Assembly: GCA_030652715.1 (NCBI GenBank)
Contig: JAUSQB010000313.1
Coordinates: 1 to 10,501 of the forward strand
Direction: 5' to 3'
DNA length: 10,501 bases
Origin: Rugosibacter sp.
Lineage (GTDB): Bacteria > Pseudomonadota > Gammaproteobacteria > Burkholderiales > Rhodocyclaceae
Positions 1 to 7,128 of this stretch are shown here, one piece after another. The notes beneath the pieces are model-generated. The model ran no database searches, was not told where the DNA came from, and worked only from the letters and a program-made list of their open reading frames with translations. Made by a program: the position numbers and the translations under genes. Position 1 is the first letter of the stretch. Every line of letters begins with the position of its first letter.

Positions 1-339
1 CGCCCGGAAGCGGAAGGCGGGATGAGTGTGGGAGATTTGGCGCGCTACCTGCTGGTCAGCCGACAAAGCTTGTCTGGATTGATTAGCCGGATGGAGCGTG
101 ACGGCCATCTCAGCAGCTCCCCGGATGGGCGCGACCGGCGCTCGCGGCGGATTACCATGACCGCATCAGGCCATGACGTCTGGAACAATCAGGCCATGCC
201 GAAAATTCATGGCTACTATGACCAGGTACTCGCAGATTTTTCGATCAGCGATATGACTCACACCTTGCATTACTTGCTAAAGCTGCTGGACAACATGAAG
301 CAGCTTGATGGTGCAGAGCCTGCGGGCGATGAGGGGTGA
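1..339 (+). CDS. MarR-family transcriptional regulator, 5' end outside the window
   Basis: The frame is open from base 1, so the gene is cut by the left edge; the ATG at 22 lies inside the domain and is not taken as the start. What is visible is the second half of a MarR winged helix: a helix-turn-helix (VGDLARYLLVSRQSLSGLI), then the wing with the typical D-x-R-x-x-R pattern (DGRDRRSRRITMT), then a C-terminal dimerisation helix. MarR proteins bind palindromic operators as dimers and usually respond to small ligands or, in AdcR/ZitR, to zinc. The stop lies 11 nt before a CDF metal exporter on the same strand, so joint transcription and metal-related regulation are plausible. The C-terminal helix carries two His spaced by two residues (THTLH), which is too little to claim a metal site. 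Family call is firm; ligand is unknown. Confidence 0.88.
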   Translation, partial: RPEAEGGMSVGDLARYLLVSRQSLSGLISRMERDGHLSSSPDGRDRRSRRITMTASGHDVWNNQAMPKIHGYYDQVLADFSISDMTHTLHYLLKLLDNMKQLDGAEPAGDEG

Positions 340-350
340 TACAGTAGCTT

Positions 351-1256
351 ATGCACGACCACCACACACAGGGCCATACCCATAGCCCGGCGATGTTCAA
401 CCACGCTTTCATTATTGGCATCACGCTGAATGTTGCGTTCGTCATTATCGAAGTCTTCTACGGCTGGCATGCCGGATCACTGGCCTTACTGGCAGATGCC
501 GGACATAATCTTTCAGATGTCGCCGGTCTGTTGCTGGCATGGGGCGCTCTGGCCGCTGGCAGACGAGCGCCCGATGCGCGATACACCTATGGGTGGCAGC
601 GTGCATCCATTCTCGCGGCATTTACCAATGCCGTTTTATTGTTGGTCGCCATGGGGTCGCTCATGTGGGAGGCGGCGCATCGCTTGCATTCACCGGTGCC
701 TGTCGAGGGGATGACGGTAATCGTGGTGGCTGCCATCGGTGTAGTGATCAATGGCGTTACCGCCGCACTCTTCATGGCCGGGCGCGAGCATGACATCAAC
801 ATTCGCGGCGCGTTTGTGCACATGGCCGCCGATGCATTGGTATCCCTCGGTGTTGTATTTGCGGGCATGTTGTATCTGTGGCAAGGCTGGGCCTGGGTTG
901 ATCCGGTAACCAGTCTGGCCATTGCACTGGTGATCATCATGAGTACCTGGGGCTTGTTTCGTCAGTCGCTGCATTTGTTGTTTGACGGTGTACCCGATGG
1001 GATTGATCTTGCCGCCGTGGATGCCTTGTTGCGCAGCCAGCCCGGTGTGACGGAGGTGCATGACTTGCATGTCTGGGCGATGAGCACAACAGAGTGCGCT
1101 CTAACGGCTCATCTTGTGATGCCCGCCGGACATCCGGGAGATGCGGCGCTTGAGGCGATAGCTGGCGCATTGCAACGTGATTTTTCGATTACACATCCTA
1201 CCTTGCAAATTGAACTTGAAAGTCACGACCATGGTTGTCACGCAACAATCACTTGA
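351..1256 (+). CDS. Cation diffusion facilitator (CDF) metal efflux transporter, CzcD/ZitB-like
   Basis: A 301-residue inner-membrane protein of normal CDF length that would export divalent metal, most likely Zn2+, in exchange for protons. The N-terminus is His-rich (HDHHTQGHTH, residues 2-11), as in CzcD/ZitB, and is followed by about six hydrophobic segments between residues 17 and 200. The two intramembrane metal-site motifs are intact: H52-x-x-x-D56 (DAGHNLSD) in TM2 and H157-x-x-x-D161 (HMAAD) in TM5; the His-Asp form is typical of Zn/Cd exporters. The cytoplasmic C-terminal domain has the familiar HDLHVWAMS stretch at 237-245 and ends with a second metal-ligand-rich tail (HDHGCH). The ATG at 351 directly precedes the His-rich tail; a GAGGGG at 331-336 is 14 nt away, longer than ideal, so translation may be coupled to the MarR gene just upstream. 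Exact metal is inferred. Confidence 0.93.
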   Translation: MHDHHTQGHTHSPAMFNHAFIIGITLNVAFVIIEVFYGWHAGSLALLADAGHNLSDVAGLLLAWGALAAGRRAPDARYTYGWQRASILAAFTNAVLLLVAMGSLMWEAAHRLHSPVPVEGMTVIVVAAIGVVINGVTAALFMAGREHDINIRGAFVHMAADALVSLGVVFAGMLYLWQGWAWVDPVTSLAIALVIIMSTWGLFRQSLHLLFDGVPDGIDLAAVDALLRSQPGVTEVHDLHVWAMSTTECALTAHLVMPAGHPGDAALEAIAGALQRDFSITHPTLQIELESHDHGCHATIT

Positions 1257-1310
1257 TTAAAAAGCCGACGCTGGTGATACAGAGAATACAATATGGCAAA
1301 TACATTTTAA

Positions 1311-1316
1311 AAGGAG
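1311..1316 (+). promoter_or_regulatory. Ribosome binding site fixing a TTG start
   Basis: AAGGAG, a near-perfect anti-16S match, sits 6 nt before the TTG at 1323. The next in-frame ATG is inside the first beta strand of the Rossmann fold, so this site decides in favour of TTG. Confidence 0.8.
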
Positions 1317-1322
1317 AAAATC

Positions 1323-2090
1323 TTGACTACTGAATCAAACAATCCCCGTGAATTGGCTGTTATGGTGGGTGCTACCGGCGCGTTAGGAAAATTTGTCGCA
1401 CGTCGGCTGGTGGCTTCAGGCCTGGATCTGTTGGCTGTCGGACGATCAGAAGAAGAGCTCAAGTCGCTGAGCGAGAGCTCCCCTCATATTCGTTATTGCG
1501 TGGCGGACATCAGTGAGGACTCCTCTATCGAGACAATTGCGCAACACGTGGATAAAACCGTGCGCATGGCCATTCATGCGCCGGGCGTGCCGGTGGCCGG
1601 TGGCGTGTTAGAGGCGAGCCCGCTGGTGTTGGGACAGGCGGTCAACATTAAAGCCGGAGGCATGCTGCGTCTTTTTCGCGCGGTGGAAAGCCACTTGGTG
1701 CGTGGCTCGCGGCTCGTTGCCGTAGGCGGGCATTACGGTTTTGAGCCCACAGCTTATGCTGCAACAGCAGGTGTGGCCAATGCCGCGCTCACTAATTTAA
1801 TGCGCCAGTTGAGCTGGGCACTGGGCGACCGCGGCGTTACTGCGCATCTGGTTGCACCCGGCCCGGCAGAAACCGAACGCCTCCACGCCATTGCAACAGC
1901 AAATGCAGCAAAGCGGGGGGTGACACCTGACGTGGTGCTCGATGAAATCCGTCAGCAGTCAGCTATCCACGCCTTTACTTTGCCGGAGCAAGTAGCATGG
2001 GGCATCTGCCTGCTTTTAGCCCCCGAAGCCGATGCCATGGCCGGCTCGTCCTTGATGCTGGATTCTGGTCGGCGTCACGGTTTGCCGTAA
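1323..2090 (+). CDS. Short-chain dehydrogenase/reductase family protein with atypical active site
   Basis: 255 residues, the usual length of a classical SDR. The Rossmann nucleotide site is present near the N-terminus (GATGALGK, residues 16-23), with R41 after the second strand (AVGR), often a sign of NADP(H) preference. Later landmarks are HAPG at 85-88 in place of NNAG, N108 in the NIKAGG helix, Y145, PG at 179-180 and a C-terminal LDSGRR that resembles the SDR end. The catalytic Y-x-x-x-K motif reads YAATA at 145-149, so the Lys that lowers the Tyr pKa is absent; the usual Ser position is also unclear (VAVGGHYG). The protein may be a divergent reductase or a non-catalytic nucleotide-binding homologue. 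It starts with TTG, supported by a strong AAGGAG. It lies 19 nt before a fused tautomerase, so the two probably act on related compounds. Substrate is not readable. Confidence 0.85.
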   Translation: MTTESNNPRELAVMVGATGALGKFVARRLVASGLDLLAVGRSEEELKSLSESSPHIRYCVADISEDSSIETIAQHVDKTVRMAIHAPGVPVAGGVLEASPLVLGQAVNIKAGGMLRLFRAVESHLVRGSRLVAVGGHYGFEPTAYAATAGVANAALTNLMRQLSWALGDRGVTAHLVAPGPAETERLHAIATANAAKRGVTPDVVLDEIRQQSAIHAFTLPEQVAWGICLLLAPEADAMAGSSLMLDSGRRHGLP

Positions 2091-2109
2091 AAATTTCAAG
2101 GAGATCAGT

Positions 2110-2553
2110 ATGCCTGTTGCTCATATCAACGTATTGCAGGGCCATTCGAAAGACGTTTTAAAACGTGTGATTCGTGATGTTTCAACGGTCATGGTCGAGG
2201 TGCTCGCGGCACCCAAAGATCGGTTGGAGATCTGGGTTACCGAGATTGATCCTGATCTTTGGGGTATCGCGGGCGAGCCTGCCAGTGAGGTTTTAAAAAC
2301 CCGGCCGCGTGGCCAGGTTGAGATGCCGTATATCGAAATGGTCCTGATGGAAGGGCGCAGCCTGGCGCAGCATCATCAATTGATTGTTGCCGTGACGGAT
2401 GCGATTGAAAAAAACTTGGGCACAGAACGAAATCGTATCCGGGTGCATATTGCCAACTGCACGCCGGATCACTGGGGCATTGGCGGCATTCCTGCTGCGA
2501 TCAGCAGAAAAGCAGAAATCGAAGCGCGTAAGATCGAAGTGGGTGGCGCTTAA
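2110..2553 (+). CDS. Fused two-domain tautomerase (4-oxalocrotonate tautomerase superfamily)
   Basis: 147 residues made of two 4-OT-like units: domain 1 at residues 2-65 and domain 2 at 73-135, joined by a short linker; single-domain 4-OT is about 62 residues. Met removal would expose the catalytic Pro2 (MPVAHINV). Domain 2 also begins Met-Pro (MPYIEM, M72-P73), the fossil of a separate gene start, but this Pro is internal and cannot be an N-terminal amine base. Compared with Pseudomonas 4-OT, domain 1 has lost both substrate arginines (EGRS became QGHS; the Arg39 position is Glu, RLEIWVTE), whereas domain 2 keeps both (MEGRS, RIRVHI). Each domain retains the end of the fold (LWGIAGEPAS and HWGIGGIPAA). 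Active sites in this superfamily are built across subunits, so Pro from one domain could work with Arg from the other. A strong RBS, AAGGAG at 2098-2103, precedes the ATG. Substrate is unknown. Confidence 0.88.
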   Translation: MPVAHINVLQGHSKDVLKRVIRDVSTVMVEVLAAPKDRLEIWVTEIDPDLWGIAGEPASEVLKTRPRGQVEMPYIEMVLMEGRSLAQHHQLIVAVTDAIEKNLGTERNRIRVHIANCTPDHWGIGGIPAAISRKAEIEARKIEVGGA

Positions 2554-2572
2554 CCATTTGTGAAGGGAGTCG

Positions 2573-3961
2573 ATGAAACTTTCATTCTACGGCGCGGCGC
2601 GCGGTGTTACGGGTTCTTGTTATCTTGTCGAGAGCGCGGGCAAACGAATCCTCATTGATTGCGGTTTATATCAGGGCGGTCGTGAATTAAGCGAGGAAAA
2701 TGTAGCACCCTTCGGCTTTGACGCCGCGGCGATTGATTTTGTTTTGCTCACCCATGCGCACCTTGATCATTGCGGCAGGCTGCCTTTGCTCGCCAAGCGC
2801 GGGTTTCACGGTGAAATCATTACCACCGCCGCGAGCCGCGAACTGGCAAAGGTGGTGATGCTCGATTCTGCCCATTTGCAAGAAGAAGATGCGCGCTGGC
2901 AAGCCCGCAAACTCATGCGCAAGAACAAAGGGAGAGAAATACCGCAACCCCTGTATACCCAGCTTGATGTTCTCAATTGTCTGGATTACTTTGGCCGCAC
3001 CGCGCATTACAACCAGCCTGTGGTCATCGCAAAAGGTATCACGGCCACTTTTCTTGATGCGGGCCATATTCTGGGTTCGGCCAGTATTCATTTGCAGATC
3101 GACGATGACGGTGAAAAACGCAGCATTGTTTTTTCTGGTGACATTGGTAACGCAAAGCGGCCGATATTGCGCGATCCCACGCCGCCGCCCATCAGTGATG
3201 TGGTGGTTATGGAAACTACCTATGGCGACCGGTTGCACAAACCCCTTGAGCCGTCTATCGAAGAGCTTTACCAGGCGATTGAAGACAGTTTCCGACGCGG
3301 CGGCAATGTCATCATCCCGACCTTTGCGCTGGAGCGCACGCAGGAGGTGCTCTTTCATTTGCGCGAGGGGGTTGATACCGGACGGTTGCCGCGCAGCACG
3401 CAGGTATTTCTCGATTCGCCGATGGCTATTTCGGCCACTGAGATTTTTCGCCGTCACCCCGAATGCTTTGATAGCGAAACGGATGAATTGCTGGCGCGAG
3501 GACAGGAACCGTTTGGACTGCCCGGTCTGCACTTCACCCGCGAGACGGCCGAATCGATGGCGCTCAACCGCATCACCGGTGGCGTGATCATTCTTGCCGG
3601 GTCGGGCATGGCTACCGGTGGGCGGGTGCGCCATCACCTCAAGCACAATCTGTGGCGTGAAAATTCCAGTGTTATTTTTGTCGGCTTTGCGGCGCAGGGC
3701 ACACCGGCGCGGCGCATTATCGATGGTGCACAAACCGTGCGTCTGTTCGGCGAGGAAATTCCGGTACGAGCCCACATTTACACCATCAACGGTTTCTCGG
3801 CTCATGCCGACCGCGATGAGTTGCTGGCCTGGCATAGCCACACCCGGGCCACGCGTACTTTCCTCGTGCATGGGGAGGAAGCGGTGATGCAAAAATTTGC
3901 CGCGCAGCTCAAAAATACCCAGGTGGAAATGCCCGCACCGGGCCAGATTTATGACATGTAA
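2573..3961 (+). CDS. Metallo-beta-lactamase fold ribonuclease with beta-CASP and C-terminal RMMBL motifs
   Basis: 462 residues, typical of bacterial and archaeal CPSF-like RNases such as Thermus TTHA0252. The zinc site is complete: H61-x-H63-x-D65-H66 (THAHLDHCG), H165 (DAGHILGSA), D190 (FSGDIG), H411 (GFSAHAD) and H433 (FLVHGE). Between them lies the beta-CASP insert, with ETTYGDR at 214-220, IIPTFALERTQEVL at 247-260, DSPMA at 281-285 and AGSGMATGGR at 342-351. This combination marks cytoplasmic RNA endo/exonucleases rather than beta-lactamases or glyoxalases. The RBS AAGGGAG at 2563-2569 is 3 nt from the ATG, rather close. The gene sits 19 nt after the tautomerase and 19 nt before cbpA, so it is probably co-transcribed with both; a specific RNA target cannot be inferred. 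Confidence 0.94.
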   Translation: MKLSFYGAARGVTGSCYLVESAGKRILIDCGLYQGGRELSEENVAPFGFDAAAIDFVLLTHAHLDHCGRLPLLAKRGFHGEIITTAASRELAKVVMLDSAHLQEEDARWQARKLMRKNKGREIPQPLYTQLDVLNCLDYFGRTAHYNQPVVIAKGITATFLDAGHILGSASIHLQIDDDGEKRSIVFSGDIGNAKRPILRDPTPPPISDVVVMETTYGDRLHKPLEPSIEELYQAIEDSFRRGGNVIIPTFALERTQEVLFHLREGVDTGRLPRSTQVFLDSPMAISATEIFRRHPECFDSETDELLARGQEPFGLPGLHFTRETAESMALNRITGGVIILAGSGMATGGRVRHHLKHNLWRENSSVIFVGFAAQGTPARRIIDGAQTVRLFGEEIPVRAHIYTINGFSAHADRDELLAWHSHTRATRTFLVHGEEAVMQKFAAQLKNTQVEMPAPGQIYDM

Positions 3962-3980
3962 TTTTTTATAGAGGCGTGCA

Positions 3981-4970
3981 ATGGAGTTTAAGGACTATTA
4001 CAAAATCATGGGCGTTGCGCGTGATGCAACGCAGGATGACATCAAGCGTGCCTATCGCCAGCTGGCGCGCAAATACCACCCGGATGTCAGCAAAGAGGCG
4101 AATGCCGAGGCTCGCTTCAAGGAATTAGGCGAGGCGTATGAAGCGTTAAAAGACCCGGAAAAACGTGCGGCCTATGATCGTCTGGGTGCCGATTGGAAAG
4201 GCGGTCAGGAGTTCCGTCCGCCACCAGACTGGAATGAGGGGTTTGAGTTTTCTGGTGGCGGGTTTACTGGCGGGGTAGGCGGTGATGGTGCAGATTACAG
4301 CGAGTTTTTTGAGCAGCTGTTTGGCCGTGCCACGCAAAGCCGAGGCGCATCCCATGGCCCATTCCGGGGTGGGGCGGGTCACGCGCATGGCACCGATCGC
4401 CATGCCAAGGTGCTGATTGATCTGGAAGACGCTTATCACGGCACCACCCGCATGATCGTTTTGCATGTGCCGGAAACCGATGCACAAGGCCATGTCGCTT
4501 TGCGCGAACAAAAACTGAATGTGAGCATTCCGCGAGGGGTGCGTGCGAGGCAAAGCATACGGCTGAGCGGGCAGGGCGCGCCAGGTATCGGCCAGGGAAA
4601 AGCCGGGGATCTGTATCTGGAAATTGAATTTCGACCGCATCCGCACTATCGGGTGGATCAGCGCGATGTCATGCTCGATTTGCCCTTGGCACCCTGGGAA
4701 GCTGCTTTGGGGGCGAGCATCACCGTGCCTACGCCCAATGGTTCGGTTGAGCTCAAGATTCCGGCGGGGTCTGTGCCCGGTGCTAAATTGCGCTTAAAAG
4801 GCCGTGGCATTCCGGCGGCCTCAGCGAGCGGCGTGGCGGGTGATTTTTACGCGATATTGCAAATTGCCTTGCCACCGGCGAATGATGAGGCTGCCCAAGC
4901 GGTTTATAGTGACATGGCAAAACAGTTCCCCGGGTTTAACCCGCGCGCGAAATTAGGGGTGTCATCATGA
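3981..4970 (+). CDS. cbpA: Curved DNA-binding protein / DnaJ-class co-chaperone CbpA
   Basis: 329 residues. The J domain occupies about residues 4-70 and has the essential H33-P34-D35 tripeptide that stimulates DnaK ATPase. A Gly/Phe-rich linker follows (about 75-135, with [12 protein letters not shown]), then two substrate-binding C-terminal beta domains (about 140-310) and a dimerisation tail. The four CxxCxGxG zinc repeats of true DnaJ are absent, which is the CbpA/DnaJ-type II arrangement; the protein is slightly longer than E. coli CbpA. E. coli CbpA also binds curved DNA and associates with the nucleoid; whether this protein does so is inference. The start is supported by GAGG at 3971-3974, 6 nt before ATG. 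The immediately overlapping cbpM makes the CbpA assignment stronger than generic DnaJ. Confidence 0.94.
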   Translation: MEFKDYYKIMGVARDATQDDIKRAYRQLARKYHPDVSKEANAEARFKELGEAYEALKDPEKRAAYDRLGADWKGGQEFRPPPDWNEGFEFSGGGFTGGVGGDGADYSEFFEQLFGRATQSRGASHGPFRGGAGHAHGTDRHAKVLIDLEDAYHGTTRMIVLHVPETDAQGHVALREQKLNVSIPRGVRARQSIRLSGQGAPGIGQGKAGDLYLEIEFRPHPHYRVDQRDVMLDLPLAPWEAALGASITVPTPNGSVELKIPAGSVPGAKLRLKGRGIPAASASGVAGDFYAILQIALPPANDEAAQAVYSDMAKQFPGFNPRAKLGVSS

Positions 4971-5278
4971 ACAGACAATCAGGAATTGAAGGCGTCATTC
5001 TTGAAGAAATGACGGAGCTGACTTTGGCCGATGTGTGTCGCGCCTGTACAGCGCATGCTGAAAGCATTATCGAACTGGTGGATGAGGGCATCATCACGCC
5101 GCTGGGGGATGCGCCGCAACGCTGGGTGTTTACCGGCGTGCATCTGCGCCGTGCGCGCGTGGTGCTGCGCTTGCAAAGCGATCTGGGCGTTAATCGCGCG
5201 GGGGCAGCATTGGCTGTGCAACTGCTCGAAGAAATAGATGCGCTACGCACGAGATTGCAAGCGCTTGAAGGCATGTGA
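4967..5278 (+). CDS. cbpM: Chaperone modulator CbpM
   Basis: 103 residues, matching the roughly 100 residues of E. coli CbpM. The ATG overlaps the cbpA stop as ATGA, a classic translational coupling arrangement that would help keep the two proteins in ratio. The N-terminal half has a MerR-like helix-turn-helix pattern ([28 protein letters not shown], about residues 18-45) followed by the conserved W-x-F (RWVFTG), an Arg-rich helix ([11 protein letters not shown]) and a C-terminal helix ending [15 protein letters not shown], probably coiled coil. CbpM binds the J domain of CbpA and blocks both its co-chaperone and DNA-binding activity. The order cbpA-cbpM is the same as in E. coli. A GCAAGCGCTTG palindrome near the end followed by T7 at 5279-5285 is suggestive but too compact to call a terminator. 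Confidence 0.93.
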   Translation: MNRQSGIEGVILEEMTELTLADVCRACTAHAESIIELVDEGIITPLGDAPQRWVFTGVHLRRARVVLRLQSDLGVNRAGAALAVQLLEEIDALRTRLQALEGM

Positions 5279-5350
5279 TTTTTTTGTCGTGCTGTCGTGT
5301 TTGTAATATTTGCAGGGTTCAATGGGTTTCATTTGCTTAACTAACCAACT

Positions 5351-5357
5351 AAAGGAG
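5351..5357 (+). promoter_or_regulatory. Ribosome binding site deciding between three ATG candidates
   Basis: AAAGGAG lies 9 nt before the ATG at 5367. The out-of-frame ATG at 5360 is only 2 nt away, too close for initiation, and an upstream in-frame ATG at 5310 has no comparable site. The helical protein is therefore started at 5367. Confidence 0.75.
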
Positions 5358-5366
5358 CAATGGATC

Positions 5367-6068
5367 ATGGCAACGCAGAAAAAAGACGAACAAAACGACG
5401 CACTGGAAAGCCGCGTTCGGCAAGCTGTCGCACAAGGCACGGACGTGCAGGCAGCCGTGCGCCAGCTCACGCTGGATGCGATGGGCAATCATGCGTTGAG
5501 CTTGGAGGCCATCAGCCGCATCATGCATGCCGTAGTGCAGGGTACGCGCGAAGGGGTGCAAGCAGAATTGGATAAAACAACAGCCCAGGCACACGTGGCA
5601 AAAGCACGCATGAAAGAAGCAGTTTCAGGGCTCGATGCGGCGCTGACGCAATTTGCCGCAGCGACAAAACTGGCAGTAGAAGAAGCCGCCGGCCGTGCAC
5701 AAAAATTCTCTAGCCAGGATATGGCGAAAACGCGTGCCGATCTGGAAAGTCTGGAAGAGTTGTTTCTGGAAACCATGAAAACCTCTGCTGCGGCAACGCG
5801 TGGGCTCGCCTCGGACATGCTGGCGGATATGGTCAGCCATGCCCGACGCACAGGCACCGCCGTGGGTGAGCAGATCAAAACCACGCTGGAAACTTTGACA
5901 CAGCAAATGACCGCTGCCAGTAAAGCGCAGATGGAAACAGGGATGCAGCTTGCCCAAACCACTGCCGACATGATGCGCAAAGCGGCTGTGGGCATGTTCA
6001 CCGGCATGGCGGATCGCGTAAAACACGGTGCCGCATCCTCTAAAGCGTCACCCAGCAAGGACGATTGA
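5367..6068 (+). CDS. Alanine-rich all-helical protein, phasin-like (possibly DUF6781 type)
   Basis: 233 residues, no signal peptide and no membrane segment. The chain is rich in Ala, Gln, Thr, Met and charged residues, with almost no Pro and no Cys, and reads as a string of long amphipathic helices: about 10-35, 40-75, 80-125, 130-160 and 165-215, ending in a Lys/Ser tail (KASPSKDD). Such a composition is seen in phasins and apolipoprotein-like surface proteins. From memory it resembles the uncharacterised DUF6781 group of proteobacterial proteins; I cannot verify that. Its 3' end meets or overlaps a patatin-like phospholipase gene, so a role at a lipid or polymer surface is a reasonable inference but no more. 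An 88-nt gap after cbpM may hold its own promoter. Confidence 0.8.
   Translation: MATQKKDEQNDALESRVRQAVAQGTDVQAAVRQLTLDAMGNHALSLEAISRIMHAVVQGTREGVQAELDKTTAQAHVAKARMKEAVSGLDAALTQFAAATKLAVEEAAGRAQKFSSQDMAKTRADLESLEELFLETMKTSAAATRGLASDMLADMVSHARRTGTAVGEQIKTTLETLTQQMTAASKAQMETGMQLAQTTADMMRKAAVGMFTGMADRVKHGAASSKASPSKDD
6057..6061 (+). promoter_or_regulatory. Candidate ribosome binding site for the patatin gene
   Basis: AAGGA lies 11 nt before a GTG at 6073 and within the last codons of the helical protein gene. It favours GTG 6073 over the in-frame GTG at 6028, before which no clear purine-rich site is seen. Spacing is at the long end, so support is moderate. Confidence 0.4.
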
Positions 6069-6072
6069 TGCT

Positions 6073-7041
6073 GTGGCAAGTGGTGACGGCCGCCCGCGCA
6101 TTGGTCTTGCACTAGGCAGTGGCTCGGCGCGCGGTTTGGCGCATGTCGGCGTGATCCGTGCTATCGAAGATGTCGGCATTAAAATCGATTACATCGCGGG
6201 AACCAGCATGGGCGCGTTAATCGGTGCAGTGCATGCGGCTGGAAAGCTGGGTGAGCTGGAAACCACATTCCTTGGCTTTGACTGGAAAAAGACCGCCTCT
6301 TTTTTCGATGTCGTGCTGCCCCGGTCGGGTTTACTTGACGGGGCGAAAGTCAGCGCACTTGTGCGCAGCCACATCCATGCGGACGACATTGAAGCTCTGC
6401 CCATCACATTCGCCGCTGTGGCCAGCGATTTGACCAGCGGCAAAGAAGTGGTCATCCGCACGGGCGACATCATCGAAGCCGTGCGCGCCAGCATTTCGGT
6501 GCCCGGCATTTTCACCCCCGTGCGGCGCAACGGGCAGCTTTTGGTGGATGGCGGGCTGACCAATCCGGTGCCCACCAGCGCCGTGCGCGTCATGGGTGCC
6601 GATTTCATTATTGCCGTTGATCTCAATCATCAGATCGTGAATGGCAAAAACCTCAAACCGCTGCTGCCCGTCGCGAGCAATGAGGAAAGCGATCCAGGCC
6701 CGCGCTCAGCCTGGATGGGCCGCTATACCCAGACGATGCAGAGCCTCAAGCAAAAGCTGCTCGCCAGCGATGCGCCGGGCCGCACCCAGCTTTTGCGCTG
6801 GCTCGCGCGCGAGGAACCGCTGCCCAGCATCTTTGAAGTGCTGTTGGCCTCGATCAACATCATGGAAACGAGCATCACGCAAACGCGCCTGCATATCGAT
6901 CAGCCGGACATCATCATTCAACCGCCGCTCGGCCACATCCGCTTCCTCGAATTCGGCCGCGCCGAAGAAATCATCGCCATTGGGTATGCACATACGCAGC
7001 GGCAACTGGCGGCGCTTGATCCTGAAGTGTTGCCGAGATAG
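6073..7041 (+). CDS. Patatin-like phospholipase, RssA family
   Basis: A cytoplasmic or membrane-associated Ser-Asp lipase of about 322 residues, close to E. coli RssA in length. Counting from GTG 6073: the oxyanion loop is GLALGSGSARG at 12-22; the nucleophile elbow is G-T-S45-M-G, fitting G-x-S-x-G; the catalytic Asp is D159 in DGGLTNPVP. An FTPV stretch before the Asp motif is also usual. The start is uncertain: GTG 6028 is in frame, adds 15 residues and overlaps the upstream helical gene by 41 nt; GTG 6073 has an AAGGA upstream and places the first beta strand near the N-terminus as in RssA. Either start implies coupling with the upstream gene. Substrate is inferred to be a phospholipid or lysophospholipid; RssA itself is poorly characterised. 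Confidence 0.9.
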   Translation: MASGDGRPRIGLALGSGSARGLAHVGVIRAIEDVGIKIDYIAGTSMGALIGAVHAAGKLGELETTFLGFDWKKTASFFDVVLPRSGLLDGAKVSALVRSHIHADDIEALPITFAAVASDLTSGKEVVIRTGDIIEAVRASISVPGIFTPVRRNGQLLVDGGLTNPVPTSAVRVMGADFIIAVDLNHQIVNGKNLKPLLPVASNEESDPGPRSAWMGRYTQTMQSLKQKLLASDAPGRTQLLRWLAREEPLPSIFEVLLASINIMETSITQTRLHIDQPDIIIQPPLGHIRFLEFGRAEEIIAIGYAHTQRQLAALDPEVLPR

Positions 7042-7128
7042 TCCCAGCGCACAATGAAAGTCGGTGCTGGTAACACGGCGTCTCAGGTACTTTCAGGCGA
7101 TTATTTTGTCCCCCACAGCCGCTCTACC

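Noticed and set aside
1253..1292. Promoter before the SDR gene (TTGATT at 1253, TACAAT at 1287)
   Set aside because: The boxes are 28 nt apart, too far for a sigma-70 promoter, and no better -35 is present for TACAAT.
2687..3892. Long 401-codon open frame on the - strand
   Set aside because: It lies wholly antisense to the beta-CASP RNase, which has a complete set of catalytic motifs; the frame has no recognisable domain and reflects GC-rich codon bias.
5258..5285. Intrinsic terminator after cbpM (CAAGCGCTTG palindrome plus T7)
   Set aside because: The palindrome leaves no proper loop and is about 11 nt from the T-run, so it does not form a standard terminator hairpin.
5281..5309. Promoter before the helical protein (TTGTCG and TAATAT)
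   Set aside because: Spacing is only 14 nt and the -10 match is partial; the gap may hold a promoter, but it cannot be assigned.
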